From contig JAJZCT010000034.1 of assembly GCA_021828925.1 (NCBI GenBank), forward strand, positions 1 to 12,480: DNA of 12,480 bases, read 5' to 3'. A program made the position numbers and the translations under genes. The stretch is from Planctomycetota bacterium (GTDB lineage Bacteria; Planctomycetota; Phycisphaerae; WQYP01). The first letter of the stretch is position 1. Every line of letters starts with the position of its first letter. The notes below the pieces were generated by a model that saw only the letters and a program-made list of their open reading frames with translations, was not told the DNA's origin and ran no database searches. Shown here one piece after another: positions 5,568 through 12,480 of the stretch.

Positions 5568-7571
5568 CTAGAGAACTTTTTCCCATTCAATGCGTTCCAG
5601 AGCAGGGTCGCGGTGGCGCTCAAACTGCTGCGTAAACATCATGTGATATATGCCATGGTTATCCAGCAGTTGCTCGTGCGTGCCTTGCTCGACAATTTTG
5701 CCTTCCACCAGCACGGCAATGGAATCCGCATCCATAATCGTGCTTAAGCGATGGGCAATGACGATTGTGGTGCGGTTGCGCATCAACTCATTAAGCGATT
5801 GCTGGATGAGTTTCTCCGATTGCGTGTCAAGCGAACTGGTAGCCTCATCAAGCACCAGAATACGCGGATCAGCCAGAATGGCCCGGGCAATGCTGATGCG
5901 CTGTTTCTGGCCGCCGGAAAGTTTATTTCCCCGCTCCCCCACCGGGGTTTGATAACCGTTGTCCATGGCCATGATAAATTCATGGGCATTGGCCTTTTTG
6001 GCGGCATCCATAATGTCCGCTTCATTGGCATTGCGCCGCCCAAAGCCGATGTTTTCCATGATCGTGCCGTCAAAGAGATACACATCCTGCAACACCATGG
6101 CAAATTGCCGCCGATAATCCGCCAGGCGAATATCCTGTATGTCCACACCGTCCAGGAGAATGGCTCCGGAGGCGACATCATAAAATCTGGCAATTAAATT
6201 CACCAGCGTGGTTTTTCCGCTGCCGGAAGGCCCCACCACCGCCAAGGTTGACCCGGCCGGGATATCCAGCGTGATATGATCAATCACCGTCTGATCAGGT
6301 TTATAACCAAATGAAATATCGCAGAGCTTAATATGGCCCAGCGGCTCGACCACAGCGACCGCGTTTTCCCGGTCCGGCATATCGGGCGGTTGATTGAGCA
6401 CATCGCATACGCGGTCCAATGAACCGAGATTCTGCTGGAGATTTTGCAGGGAATCAATCATTTGCGTAATAGGTCCCAGCAGCATCAAGCTGTAGGTTTC
6501 AAACATCACCAGATCACCCACTTTGAGTTTCCCTTGCAGCACCAGTTCGCCACCATACCAGATAATGACAATGCCGATAGCCGGTACGAAAATCGACCAT
6601 CCCGTGGCCAGCAGCCGACCCAGAATAGAAGTGAAATATTGCTTGCGTACCAGTAAGTATTGCCGCGCCCCAAATTCCTTATGTTCACTGCGCTCACGCC
6701 GAAAACTGCGCACCACCCGGATGCCCGCAAATAAATCGCTCACCCGCGATGACAGAATGCCCCGGTCATCCTGAATATTTCGCCACATCGGACGCAGGCG
6801 GCGAAATATTAAAAAGTGAATCACCACCACCGGGGGAATCAGTGCCGCGGCAACCGCGAAGAGCTTCCAGTTGGTGGCAACAAGAATCAGCAGAATGCAG
6901 ATCATCCGAAATATCGCACCCACCGGATTAACAATCGCATTCTGCACACCCCCCACCACCTGATCCGTATCGCTCATCACCCGGCTGATGATGCCGCCCG
7001 TGCGATACTCGGCCAATTGCGATAACGGCAAGCGCGCCAAATGCTCATGCAAACGCTGCCGCAGGGACGCCGCCAGGCGATAATTCAATTTCTGCGCCGC
7101 CAGCACGCGAATCCAGGAAATACTCACGCCGATAATTTCCGCGGCAATCAGCGCCAACACCAGTGCCAGCAGCCCGTGCGATGGCGAATCCGAAAACCAA
7201 TGTCGCAAACCGCCAGGCGGTAAATGCTGCGTAATCGGCAGCGGCTTACGTACAAAAACATAATCAATGGCCAATTTCAGCACATAGGGCGGCGTGAGCG
7301 CAACAACCGAACTGACAATCGCCACAACCATTAATGCTGTGACAGAACCATAATATCCCCGCAGCATAACCCGATATTGCCCCAACAAATGTCGCTTGGA
7401 ATATTTAAACGTATGCTTTTCGCCCGTGGGGCCACCCATGGAATGCCGGCCGCCTTGCGATGCCGGCGGATCAACCCGTGGTGCATCAGGGTCTACAAGT
7501 CGATCACCTTTTAACAATCCCTGGCGGAGTTTTTGCCGGAATTCCTTAAATCGCGTGCGGCTGGACTTCAT
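5568..7571 (-). CDS. ABC exporter, fused membrane and ATPase domains (MsbA/lipid- or multidrug-type)
   Basis: A 667-residue half-transporter that would act as a homodimer in the inner membrane. The N-terminal ~75 residues are polar and basic, longer than usual. A six-helix ABC membrane domain follows (the first helix around YYGSVTALMVVAIVSSVVAL), with the coupling-helix text GGIISRVMSDTDQV. The ATPase domain has Walker A GPSGSGKTT (about 447-455), Q-loop VLQDVYLFDGT, signature LSGGQKQR (about 550), Walker B ILVLDEATSSLD (about 570) and the switch histidine in IAHRLST (about 603), so it should be active. The motif order and the fused layout are those of MsbA/BmrA-type exporters. The substrate (lipid, drug or peptide) cannot be inferred; no peptidase domain is present. 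ATG 7571 is preceded by a modest AGG. It is the first gene of the minus-strand group and is divergent from pdxJ. Confidence 0.92.
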   Translation of the reverse strand: MKSSRTRFKEFRQKLRQGLLKGDRLVDPDAPRVDPPASQGGRHSMGGPTGEKHTFKYSKRHLLGQYRVMLRGYYGSVTALMVVAIVSSVVALTPPYVLKLAIDYVFVRKPLPITQHLPPGGLRHWFSDSPSHGLLALVLALIAAEIIGVSISWIRVLAAQKLNYRLAASLRQRLHEHLARLPLSQLAEYRTGGIISRVMSDTDQVVGGVQNAIVNPVGAIFRMICILLILVATNWKLFAVAAALIPPVVVIHFLIFRRLRPMWRNIQDDRGILSSRVSDLFAGIRVVRSFRRERSEHKEFGARQYLLVRKQYFTSILGRLLATGWSIFVPAIGIVIIWYGGELVLQGKLKVGDLVMFETYSLMLLGPITQMIDSLQNLQQNLGSLDRVCDVLNQPPDMPDRENAVAVVEPLGHIKLCDISFGYKPDQTVIDHITLDIPAGSTLAVVGPSGSGKTTLVNLIARFYDVASGAILLDGVDIQDIRLADYRRQFAMVLQDVYLFDGTIMENIGFGRRNANEADIMDAAKKANAHEFIMAMDNGYQTPVGERGNKLSGGQKQRISIARAILADPRILVLDEATSSLDTQSEKLIQQSLNELMRNRTTIVIAHRLSTIMDADSIAVLVEGKIVEQGTHEQLLDNHGIYHMMFTQQFERHRDPALERIEWEKVL

Positions 7572-7609
7572 CTATATTTCGCCTGACAGAAACCATACAT
7601 ATACCGGGC

Positions 7610-7615
7610 ATTATA
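7610..7615 (-). promoter_or_regulatory. Candidate -10 box (TATAAT) for the ABC exporter
   Basis: Perfect TATAAT on the minus strand 38 bases before ATG 7571, with an AT-rich stretch (TGATTTTTTATTC) about 17 bases upstream in place of a clear -35. It would give a leader of about 30 bases. It is placed well, at the head of the four-gene minus-strand block and in the gap divergent from pdxJ. Confidence 0.4.
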
Positions 7616-7734
7616 GACACCTTTGAATAAAAAAATCACTCATCAGATGCCAAGCGGCCGCCAAACGGATAAAATAAGGGGCTTGGCCGCCGACGGGTAG
7701 ATCGGCCAGGCCGGTATGAGGAATGGAATAATCG

Positions 7735-8457
7735 ATGGCCCGACTTGGCGTCAATATTGATCACGTGGCAACGCTGCGGCAGGCGCGGCAGGGAACTGAG
7801 CCAGACCCCATGTGGGCCGCGGTGGAAGCTGAATTAGGCGGAGCCGATTTAATTACCGTGCACCTGCGGGAAGATCGGCGGCACATTCAGGATCGGGATG
7901 TGGAACTGCTGCGACAAACGGTTCAAGTACCCCTGAATCTGGAAATGGCGGCGCTGCAGGAAATTGTGGCAATCGCCCTGCGCATTAAACCGGCGATGGC
8001 GACTTTGGTCCCCGAGAAGCGCACGGAAGTAACCACGGAGGGCGGCCTGGATGTGGCCGCCAATACTCCAGCCCTTTCCGCTGTAGTGGAAAAACTTAGC
8101 ACCGCGGGCGTAAGATGCAGTGCGTTTATTGATGCCGATTTGCGACAAGTCCATGCAGCAAAACAGGCCGGCTTTGCCATTTGTGAATTGCACACCGGGC
8201 CTTATGCCTTGGCACCAGCGGGCGCAGAACGTGAGAAAGAACTTGAACGCGTGCGGGCGGCCGGCGAGGAAATTTTGAATTCCGGCATGCAGCTTAACGC
8301 CGGCCACGGCCTGAATTATACCAACGTGCAGGCCATTGCCCGCCTGCCGCACTTAAGTGAATTGCACATTGGCCACGCCATTGTAAGCCGCGGCATATTC
8401 ATCGGCCTGCGAGAAGCTGTGGCCCGCATGAAAATCGCCATCAGCGGCATGGACTGA
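7735..8457 (+). CDS. pdxJ: Pyridoxine 5'-phosphate synthase PdxJ
   Basis: Condenses 1-deoxyxylulose 5-phosphate with 3-amino-2-oxopropyl phosphate to pyridoxine 5'-phosphate, the ring-closing step of DXP-dependent vitamin B6 synthesis, in the cytoplasm. The 240-residue length is typical. Signatures in order: LGVNIDHVATLRQARQG at the N-terminus, ADLITVHLREDRRHIQDRDV, PLNLEMA with the conserved Glu, ATLVPEKRTEVTTEGGLDV, NAGHGLNYTNV, and ELHIGHAIVSRGIFIGL at the phosphate-binding end. These retain the active-site His and Glu regions and the (beta/alpha)8 barrel landmarks. ATG 7735 is preceded by GGA 8 bases away and GAGGA 12 bases away. Its stop is 26 bases before dapA in the same direction, so the two are probably co-transcribed, although their pathways differ. 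Confidence 0.97.
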   Translation: MARLGVNIDHVATLRQARQGTEPDPMWAAVEAELGGADLITVHLREDRRHIQDRDVELLRQTVQVPLNLEMAALQEIVAIALRIKPAMATLVPEKRTEVTTEGGLDVAANTPALSAVVEKLSTAGVRCSAFIDADLRQVHAAKQAGFAICELHTGPYALAPAGAEREKELERVRAAGEEILNSGMQLNAGHGLNYTNVQAIARLPHLSELHIGHAIVSRGIFIGLREAVARMKIAISGMD

Positions 8458-8483
8458 AACTAGTTTAAGATGGAGTTCGACAC

Positions 8484-9353
8484 ATGTTTCATGGCACCTT
8501 TACCGCGTTGATCACCCCTTTTCGCAACAATACTTTTGATGTTGCCGCGTATGAAAAACAGATCGCCTTTCAAGCCCAGCACAAGTTGCAGGGCATTGTT
8601 CCCGTGGGCACGACCGGAGAATCTCCCACGCTATCACACTCAGAGCACAAGCAAGTTATTGAGATTGCCGTCAAAGCGGCGCGCGGCACAGGCCTGAAGG
8701 TGCTGGCCGGCACCGGCTCCAACAGCACCGATGAAGCCATTGAACTGACACAATTTGCCAAATCCGCCGGTGCCGACGCCGCCCTGATGGTCAATCCCTA
8801 TTACAACAAGCCCACACAGGAAGGGCTGTATCGCCATTTCCAAGCCGTGGCCCAGGCGACGGATATTCCCATTGTGCTCTACAACATCCCCGGCCGTACG
8901 GGAATAACCATGACGGTCGGCACGATGGTGCGCTTGGTCAAAGATTTCAAAAATATTGTCGCCGTAAAAGACGCTGCGGGAAATATCGACTTAACCACCG
9001 AAGCCGCCGCCGCAGGCCTGACCGTGCTTTCCGGTGATGATTCCATGACCTTGCCGATGATGGCGGTGGGTGCCAGAGGTGTAATCAGTGTAGCCAGCAA
9101 TATTGTGCCCGGACACGTGCGAAGTCTGGTAGATGCGGTGAACGCCAATGATTTCGCGTTAGCCCGCAGCATTCACCACAAACTTTTTGCACTATGCAAA
9201 GCCCTGTTCATTGAAACCAATCCGATTCCCGTAAAAACCGCGATGGCCTTACTGGGTCGCGACACGGGCGAAATGCGACTGCCGCTGTGCGAAATGGCCG
9301 ATGCCAATCGCGACGTTTTGACCAAGGCACTTTTGGGGGCCGGGTTGCTGTAA
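8484..9353 (+). CDS. dapA: 4-hydroxy-tetrahydrodipicolinate synthase DapA
   Basis: Condenses pyruvate with aspartate semialdehyde, the first committed step of the lysine/diaminopimelate branch that feeds peptidoglycan and lysine synthesis. It has 289 residues, the normal length, and a complete set of catalytic landmarks: GTTGES (42-47) with the active-site threonines, NPYYNKP with Tyr107, YNIPGRTG with Tyr133, and the Schiff-base lysine Lys162 in VAVKDAAG, followed by LSGDDSMTL. It is an aldolase-type barrel, cytoplasmic and usually tetrameric. ATG 8484 has GGAG 8 bases upstream. It is the second gene after pdxJ. The broader family includes N-acetylneuraminate lyase and other aldolases, but the GTTGES and YNIPGRTG pattern favours DapA. 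Confidence 0.95.
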   Translation: MFHGTFTALITPFRNNTFDVAAYEKQIAFQAQHKLQGIVPVGTTGESPTLSHSEHKQVIEIAVKAARGTGLKVLAGTGSNSTDEAIELTQFAKSAGADAALMVNPYYNKPTQEGLYRHFQAVAQATDIPIVLYNIPGRTGITMTVGTMVRLVKDFKNIVAVKDAAGNIDLTTEAAAAGLTVLSGDDSMTLPMMAVGARGVISVASNIVPGHVRSLVDAVNANDFALARSIHHKLFALCKALFIETNPIPVKTAMALLGRDTGEMRLPLCEMADANRDVLTKALLGAGLL

Positions 9354-9410
9354 GATTGTTAGCGACCATTCACGACACGCCGCTACGGTCAGGCAACAAT
9401 GCTCGCTGCG

Positions 9411-9425
9411 TGATCTGTTAGATCA
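9411..9425. repeat. Short perfect inverted repeat downstream of dapA
   Basis: TGATCT-GTT-AGATCA, a 6-base perfect inverted repeat in the 194-base gap between dapA and the DoxX gene. No T run follows, so it is not a standard terminator. Apart from it and a weak TTGACT...TATAGC pair (9453-9458 and 9474-9479, only 15 bases apart), I see nothing in this gap. Confidence 0.3.
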
Positions 9426-9547
9426 TCTGGAGGGTCCGCTGGGCCATTGGATTTGACTATCAAGAGGATAAAGTATAGCATTAAACTAATTGGTGTTGGT
9501 TCTCCAGTTGAAACTGACGATTTGTAATTGAAAATTCAGGAGACTTT

Positions 9548-9994
9548 ATGGCGAATTCTAATCGATCCACCACACCGGCACAGGATATTGCGCTGCTGTT
9601 GATCAGACTGATCATCGCGACCATTTTTTTATATCATGGTTCGCAGAAACTCTTTGGTGCTTTTGGCGGGCCGGGACTAAAGGGCTGGCATGGCGCGATG
9701 GTTTCCATGGGCATTCCCATGCCTTGGGTCAGTGCGGTGCTTAGCGCCTGCGCTGAATTTTTTGGCGGACTGATCTTTCTGATCGGCACGGGTTTGCGCA
9801 TTATCGCTATTCCATTGGCGATTAACATGATGGTGGCGACATGGGTTACCCATGGTCACGGCTTCAATGTCATGAACAACGGCTGCGAATATCCTTTGTG
9901 CCTGCTGGTGATTGTTGTGGCGATGTTTCTTATGGGACCGGGGCGCTTTACGCTGGGAGCATTATTCCGCGGCGTGCGGCCCGGCAATGCTTAA
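9548..9994 (+). CDS. DoxX-family inner-membrane protein
   Basis: A 148-residue protein with four predicted membrane helices. The opening segment, LLLIRLIIATIFLYHGSQKL followed by FGAFGGPGLKGW, is the DoxX hallmark (R-L-x-x-G/A-x-x-F-x-x-H-G-x-Q-K-L-F-G-x-FGG). GLIFLIGTGLRIIAIPLAIN and the final CLLVIVVAMFLMGPGRFTLG complete the fold. Members include subunits of thiosulfate:quinone oxidoreductase and a number of stress-related membrane proteins; most are uncharacterised, and no thiosulfate partner gene (DoxA/DoxD) is visible here. ATG 9548 is preceded by AGGAG with a 5-base gap, a strong ribosome site. It stands alone on the plus strand between dapA and the phosphate transporter. Confidence 0.88.
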   Translation: MANSNRSTTPAQDIALLLIRLIIATIFLYHGSQKLFGAFGGPGLKGWHGAMVSMGIPMPWVSAVLSACAEFFGGLIFLIGTGLRIIAIPLAINMMVATWVTHGHGFNVMNNGCEYPLCLLVIVVAMFLMGPGRFTLGALFRGVRPGNA

Positions 9995-10109
9995 ACGTCC
10001 GCTCGCGGCACGTGCGGCGGGGGTCGATTCTCGATCGCCCTTGGCCAAATGGCATGGACGTCCGATAAAAAGCAAATTTTTGCTTCATATTTATATTTGC
10101 GAATAAAAT

Positions 10110-10139
10110 CTTAACCCAATCTTAACACAATGCTCATAC
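10110..10139 (+). promoter_or_regulatory. Pho-box-like direct repeats (PhoB/SphR-type binding site)
   Basis: Three 8-base units spaced by 3 bases, an 11-base period: CTTAACCC (10110-10117), AAT, CTTAACAC (10121-10128), AAT, GCTCATAC (10132-10139, degenerate). The unit agrees with the cyanobacterial SphR site (PyTTAAPyPy-type octamers separated by 3) and with the 11-base periodicity of PhoB/PhoP boxes. The array ends 20 bases before a perfect TATAAT and so covers the -35 region, as in PhoB-activated promoters. The downstream gene is a phosphate:proton symporter-type transporter, which fits phosphate-starvation control. Confidence 0.65.
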
Positions 10140-10159
10140 TAACACAGGGTTAGAGTTTC

Positions 10160-10165
10160 TATAAT
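10160..10165 (+). promoter_or_regulatory. -10 box (TATAAT) of the phosphate transporter promoter
   Basis: Perfect TATAAT, 20 bases after the last Pho-box unit, with no TTGACA in the -35 position. This is the expected architecture for a promoter dependent on an activator bound over -35. The start point would be about 10172, leaving a leader of about 79 bases. Confidence 0.55.
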
Positions 10166-10250
10166 TCTCCATGAACATAAGAAGCGGTTGAGCCGTGTTG
10201 TTGTTTGGCGCGGCCCGCAGGTGAATGCTTATGAAGCGGAGAAATAGATC

Positions 10251-11744
10251 ATGGCAGCCGCAGTGAATAATACCGTTCACGCCCGTGAGGTTACCGAAGC
10301 CCTCAATGAAGTAAAATTCAGTGGCTTTCACCTGCGCGCCATCATCACCGCCGGCATGGGGTTTTTTACCTCCGCCTACGACCTGGCCATCATCGGAACC
10401 GCTGTGGGCCTGGCCAATGAGAGTTGGAAGGCCGGCCCCACGGAAATCGGACTAATCACTTCATGTTCGCTTTTTGCAACATTTATTGGGGCCATACTGT
10501 TTGGCACGCTGGCGGATCGTATCGGCCGCAAAAGTGTGTATGGCTTAGAAGCCATCCTGATGACCATCGGGGCGCTGGGAAGCGCATTTTCATTCGGGAT
10601 ATGGCAGTTGGTGCTGTGGCGCGTGATCATGGGGCTGGGCATCGGCGGGGATTATCCGCTGTCCGCAGTCATCATGAGCGAATACGCCAATCGGCAAGAC
10701 CGCGGCAAAATGGTGGGCATGGTATTTTCATGCCAGGCGATCGGCTTTCTGGCCGGTCCCATTGTTATCCTGACGCTTTTGGCCGCAGGTGTAAATCATG
10801 ATCTGGCCTGGCGCATCGCCCTGGGACTCGGCGCGTTGCCGGCGGCGGGAGTGATCCTGTTGCGACGGGCGATGCCGGAGTCTCCACGTTGGCAGGCCCG
10901 CGCCAAAGGCAATACCTCAAAGGCCGCCAAAGACATGGCCAATTACACCGACGGCCTGGCCCGTTCCGGCGGCGCAACCACCAATGTTGTACGCGAGCCG
11001 TTGAGCAAATACGCCCTGACGCTTCTGGGTACCGCAGGATGCTGGTTTGTTTTTGATTACGCGTACTACGGCAACACCATTGGCATGCCGGCCATTATTA
11101 GTTCTGTCGCCCCCCATGCTTCCATGATTACTACCGTCGCATGGAATGTGATCATCTTTGGCTTGTTTGCCGTTCCGGGATATGTCCTGGCATTTATGTT
11201 CAGCGATAAACTTGGGCGCAAATTTATTCAGATGATGGGTTTTGCGCTGATGACCTTGATGTTCCTGGTGCTGGGACTTGTGCCGGCGCTGTCGCATAAT
11301 GCGGCAGCGTTTATCACCGTTTTCGGGTTAAGCTACTTCTTCTCAGAATTCGGGCCTAATGTGACAACATTTGTCCTGGCGGCGGAATTATTTCCCGTCA
11401 ATCTGCGCACCACCGGCCACGGCATATCCTCCGGCATCGCCAAGTTTGGTGCCTTTCTCGGCGTGCTGTTCCTCAACGGCATTTTAGCCAAACTGGGTTT
11501 TGGCGGCGGCATGTTACTTTCAGCGGGCATGTCAGTTATTGGTCTGATTCTCACCGCGTTATTCATTAAAGAACCGGCGGGCAAATCTCTGGAAGAAGCC
11601 AGCCGTGAATCGCTGTCCGGCCCGCATAGCGCCTCTGAAGCCATATTGGCGCGCCACGGCCAAAGCTTTTCCAGTGCGCCGACACAAAGCGGCATGGTCA
11701 CAGAACTCCCCGAAGACGCCCCCGAAGAGCTTGCCAGCGTGTAA
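10251..11744 (+). CDS. MFS transporter, phosphate:proton symporter type (PHS/Pho84-like)
   Basis: A 497-residue, 12-helix major facilitator. The first helix has GMGFFTSAYDLAIIGTAVGL with Asp44 in the PHS position. The MFS loop motif GTLADRIGRK is at 85-94. GLGIGGDYPLSAVIMSEYAN (Asp134 in GGDYPLS, residues 132-138) is the PHS signature seen in Pho84 and PiPT, and FDYAYYGNTI (Asp269) begins the second half. These acidic residues are those used for proton and phosphate handling in the family. The C-terminal ~50 residues are polar and acidic, probably cytoplasmic. ATG 10251 has GGAG 9 bases upstream. The Pho-box-like promoter directly upstream supports phosphate as substrate over the related organic-acid and sugar MFS carriers. 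It is monocistronic as far as can be seen. Confidence 0.88.
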   Translation: MAAAVNNTVHAREVTEALNEVKFSGFHLRAIITAGMGFFTSAYDLAIIGTAVGLANESWKAGPTEIGLITSCSLFATFIGAILFGTLADRIGRKSVYGLEAILMTIGALGSAFSFGIWQLVLWRVIMGLGIGGDYPLSAVIMSEYANRQDRGKMVGMVFSCQAIGFLAGPIVILTLLAAGVNHDLAWRIALGLGALPAAGVILLRRAMPESPRWQARAKGNTSKAAKDMANYTDGLARSGGATTNVVREPLSKYALTLLGTAGCWFVFDYAYYGNTIGMPAIISSVAPHASMITTVAWNVIIFGLFAVPGYVLAFMFSDKLGRKFIQMMGFALMTLMFLVLGLVPALSHNAAAFITVFGLSYFFSEFGPNVTTFVLAAELFPVNLRTTGHGISSGIAKFGAFLGVLFLNGILAKLGFGGGMLLSAGMSVIGLILTALFIKEPAGKSLEEASRESLSGPHSASEAILARHGQSFSSAPTQSGMVTELPEDAPEELASV

Positions 11745-12295
11745 TCCTGCGACAGCGGCGCTGAAACGCTCCGCCAATCAGGCGAGTGGCATTAACTTTG
11801 GTTAACCGTTCCCGAGCTTGTGGGAAGAAGTGAAGGCATTGGCCGTCCCGCGAAGTGGTTACTGAAGGCTTGATGCAGGAATTCAAGCACACTGCGCCGC
11901 TGACAGGCTTGTTCGGTGCGTACAGCCATGTCGCTTTGACCAATCCTTGAACACGCTCCTATCATCGGAAAGCAGAGGCGCATTACTCAAATTTATGCCA
12001 AACTTATCGAGAGATTCATTCGCCCTATTTTTCTTCCGGAAGCTGTGGCACTTTACTTCGGCTCAGGCTCGCCAAGAGTCCAAACTACCCGCAAGCCCGT
12101 GAACAGTTACCGCAATACCAAGCACCACAGAAGCGACACAAGAACCGGCGGGGGCATTTTACAGGTTCAATTACAGGTTCAATTATGTTGACATCCTCAC
12201 GGCCGTCGATCTGCGGGCCGACCTGACACCGTCACTTGTGTGCCAAGCCCCGGCCCCGGCTAATCACAATATTTCTCAACGTATTCCAAGATCAG
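11745..12295. other. 551-base region without a convincing gene
   Basis: No reading frame here shows family character, a good ribosome site and adequate length together. Small open stretches exist on both strands (for instance around 11860-11950) but carry no recognisable motif. The only distinct element is the 12-base tandem duplication at 12159-12182. I see no tRNA cloverleaf and no insertion-sequence ends. It may be the degraded remains of genes. Confidence 0.5.
12159..12182. repeat. 12-base tandem duplication
   Basis: TTACAGGTTCAA occurs twice head to tail (12159-12170 and 12171-12182), followed by TTATG. It is an exact two-copy tandem repeat, most simply a slippage duplication. Confidence 0.7.
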
Positions 12296-12369
12296 GTGCA
12301 GCACGACATCGTGAGCTTCCTGGATAGCAGCGCCGCGCTGGCTGTTAATAACCAGACCTTTCTGCGCAA

Positions 12370-12480
12370 GTGGAACGAATCATAGCGATCAGCGAACTGG
12401 TAACCTCCGCGCTATTAAGCGGAAAAAAATTACTGACCGCTGGCAATGGCGGTTCCGCAGCGGCGGCGCTGCATCTGGCG
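12370..12480 (+). CDS. GmhA-like sugar-phosphate isomerase (SIS domain), N-terminal part, probably frameshifted, runs off right edge
   Basis: The frame ending at the window edge reads ERIIAISELVTSALLSGKKL followed by LTAGNGGSAAAALHLA. The GNGGSA-x-A-x-H-x-A block after a GKK-L strand is the substrate-binding signature of D-sedoheptulose-7-phosphate isomerase (GmhA), the first enzyme of heptose synthesis for lipopolysaccharide. The frame opens only after a TAA at 12349-12351, and the first usable start is GTG 12370 with no ribosome site. That would leave only about 19 residues before the GNGG strand, fewer than the family's usual N-terminal helices. The missing helix text (HDIVSFLDSSAALAVNNQTF, then LRKWNES) lies in the neighbouring frame at 12302-12382, ending at TAG 12383. 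This suggests a one-base shift, either a sequencing error or a real mutation. Family assignment of the visible part is firm; integrity of the gene is doubtful. Confidence 0.7.
   Translation, partial: MERIIAISELVTSALLSGKKLLTAGNGGSAAAALHLA

Larger units (their letters stand above)
9995..10250. other. Regulatory intergenic region before the phosphate transporter
   Basis: The 256 bases between the DoxX gene and the transporter hold an AT-rich hairpin (AAGCAAA-TT-TTTGCTT, 10070-10085) that could be a weak end signal for the DoxX transcript, the Pho-box-like repeats (10110-10139), a TATAAT at 10160-10165 and a leader of about 80 bases. A six-codon frame (ATG 10171 to TGA) occurs in the leader, but nothing shows it is translated. 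Confidence 0.5.

Noticed and set aside
7650..7686. CCAAGC ... GCTTGG inverted pair in the exporter-pdxJ gap
   Set aside because: Only 6 bases with a 25-base loop in GC-rich sequence; no T run and no conserved structure that I can recognise as a terminator or riboswitch.
9453..9479. TTGACT ... TATAGC as a promoter for the DoxX gene
   Set aside because: The spacer is only 15 bases and the -10 match is poor; mentioned but not annotated as a promoter.
10171..10191. Six-codon leader frame before the phosphate transporter
   Set aside because: No ribosome site (it would start at the predicted transcription start) and no sign of coupling.
1..12480. CRISPR arrays, tRNA or rRNA genes, transposases and insertion-sequence ends
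   Set aside because: I found no spaced repeat arrays, cloverleaf candidates, transposase motifs or terminal inverted repeats with target duplications.

Overview
The window looks like a chromosomal segment of a moderately GC-rich Gram-negative bacterium. It carries an OprB-type outer-membrane porin and the start of a phosphoheptose isomerase (an LPS/heptose sugar enzyme), both of which imply an outer membrane. PdxJ and DapA show de novo vitamin B6 synthesis by the DXP-dependent route and the lysine/diaminopimelate pathway. I lean towards an environmental lineage of the Planctomycetota/PVC type, but this is a weak inference from gene style; no rRNA or other phylogenetic marker is present.

Layout. 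(1) 1-760, minus strand: N-terminal part of an OprB-like carbohydrate porin running off the left edge. (2) 761-1245: a gene-free divergent region with a perfect 17-bp palindrome, a likely operator. (3) 1246-2370, plus strand: a small accessory island with a YwgA/Panacea-like protein, a 112-residue ORF that looks like the two ends of an HD phosphohydrolase joined by an internal deletion, and the first ~54 codons of a restriction-endonuclease-like protein cut off near the photolyase 3' end. (4) 2371-7571, minus strand: four genes in one direction, transcribed as ABC exporter, small membrane protein, epoxyqueuosine reductase QueG, DNA photolyase. (5) 7735-9353, plus strand: pdxJ-dapA pair. (6) 9548-9994, plus strand: DoxX-family membrane protein. 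(7) 10110-10165: Pho-box-like repeats at 11-bp period placed over the -35 region of a TATAAT promoter. (8) 10251-11744: MFS transporter of the phosphate:proton symporter (PHS/Pho84-like) type. (9) 11745-12295: no convincing gene, with one 12-bp tandem duplication. (10) 12296-12480: start of a GmhA-like sugar isomerase, apparently with a frameshift, running off the right edge.

How the parts fit. The most coherent functional unit is the phosphate transporter with its own Pho-box promoter, which predicts induction under phosphate starvation. The most unusual part is the decayed three-gene island at 1246-2370: its pairing of a YwgA-like protein with an HD phosphohydrolase mirrors ywfO-ywgA of Bacillus subtilis, and the adjacent nuclease-like fragment suggests a former defence-type or nucleotide-metabolism cassette. 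The rest is ordinary housekeeping or transport. Several minus-strand genes appear to use GTG or TTG starts decided by good Shine-Dalgarno sites.
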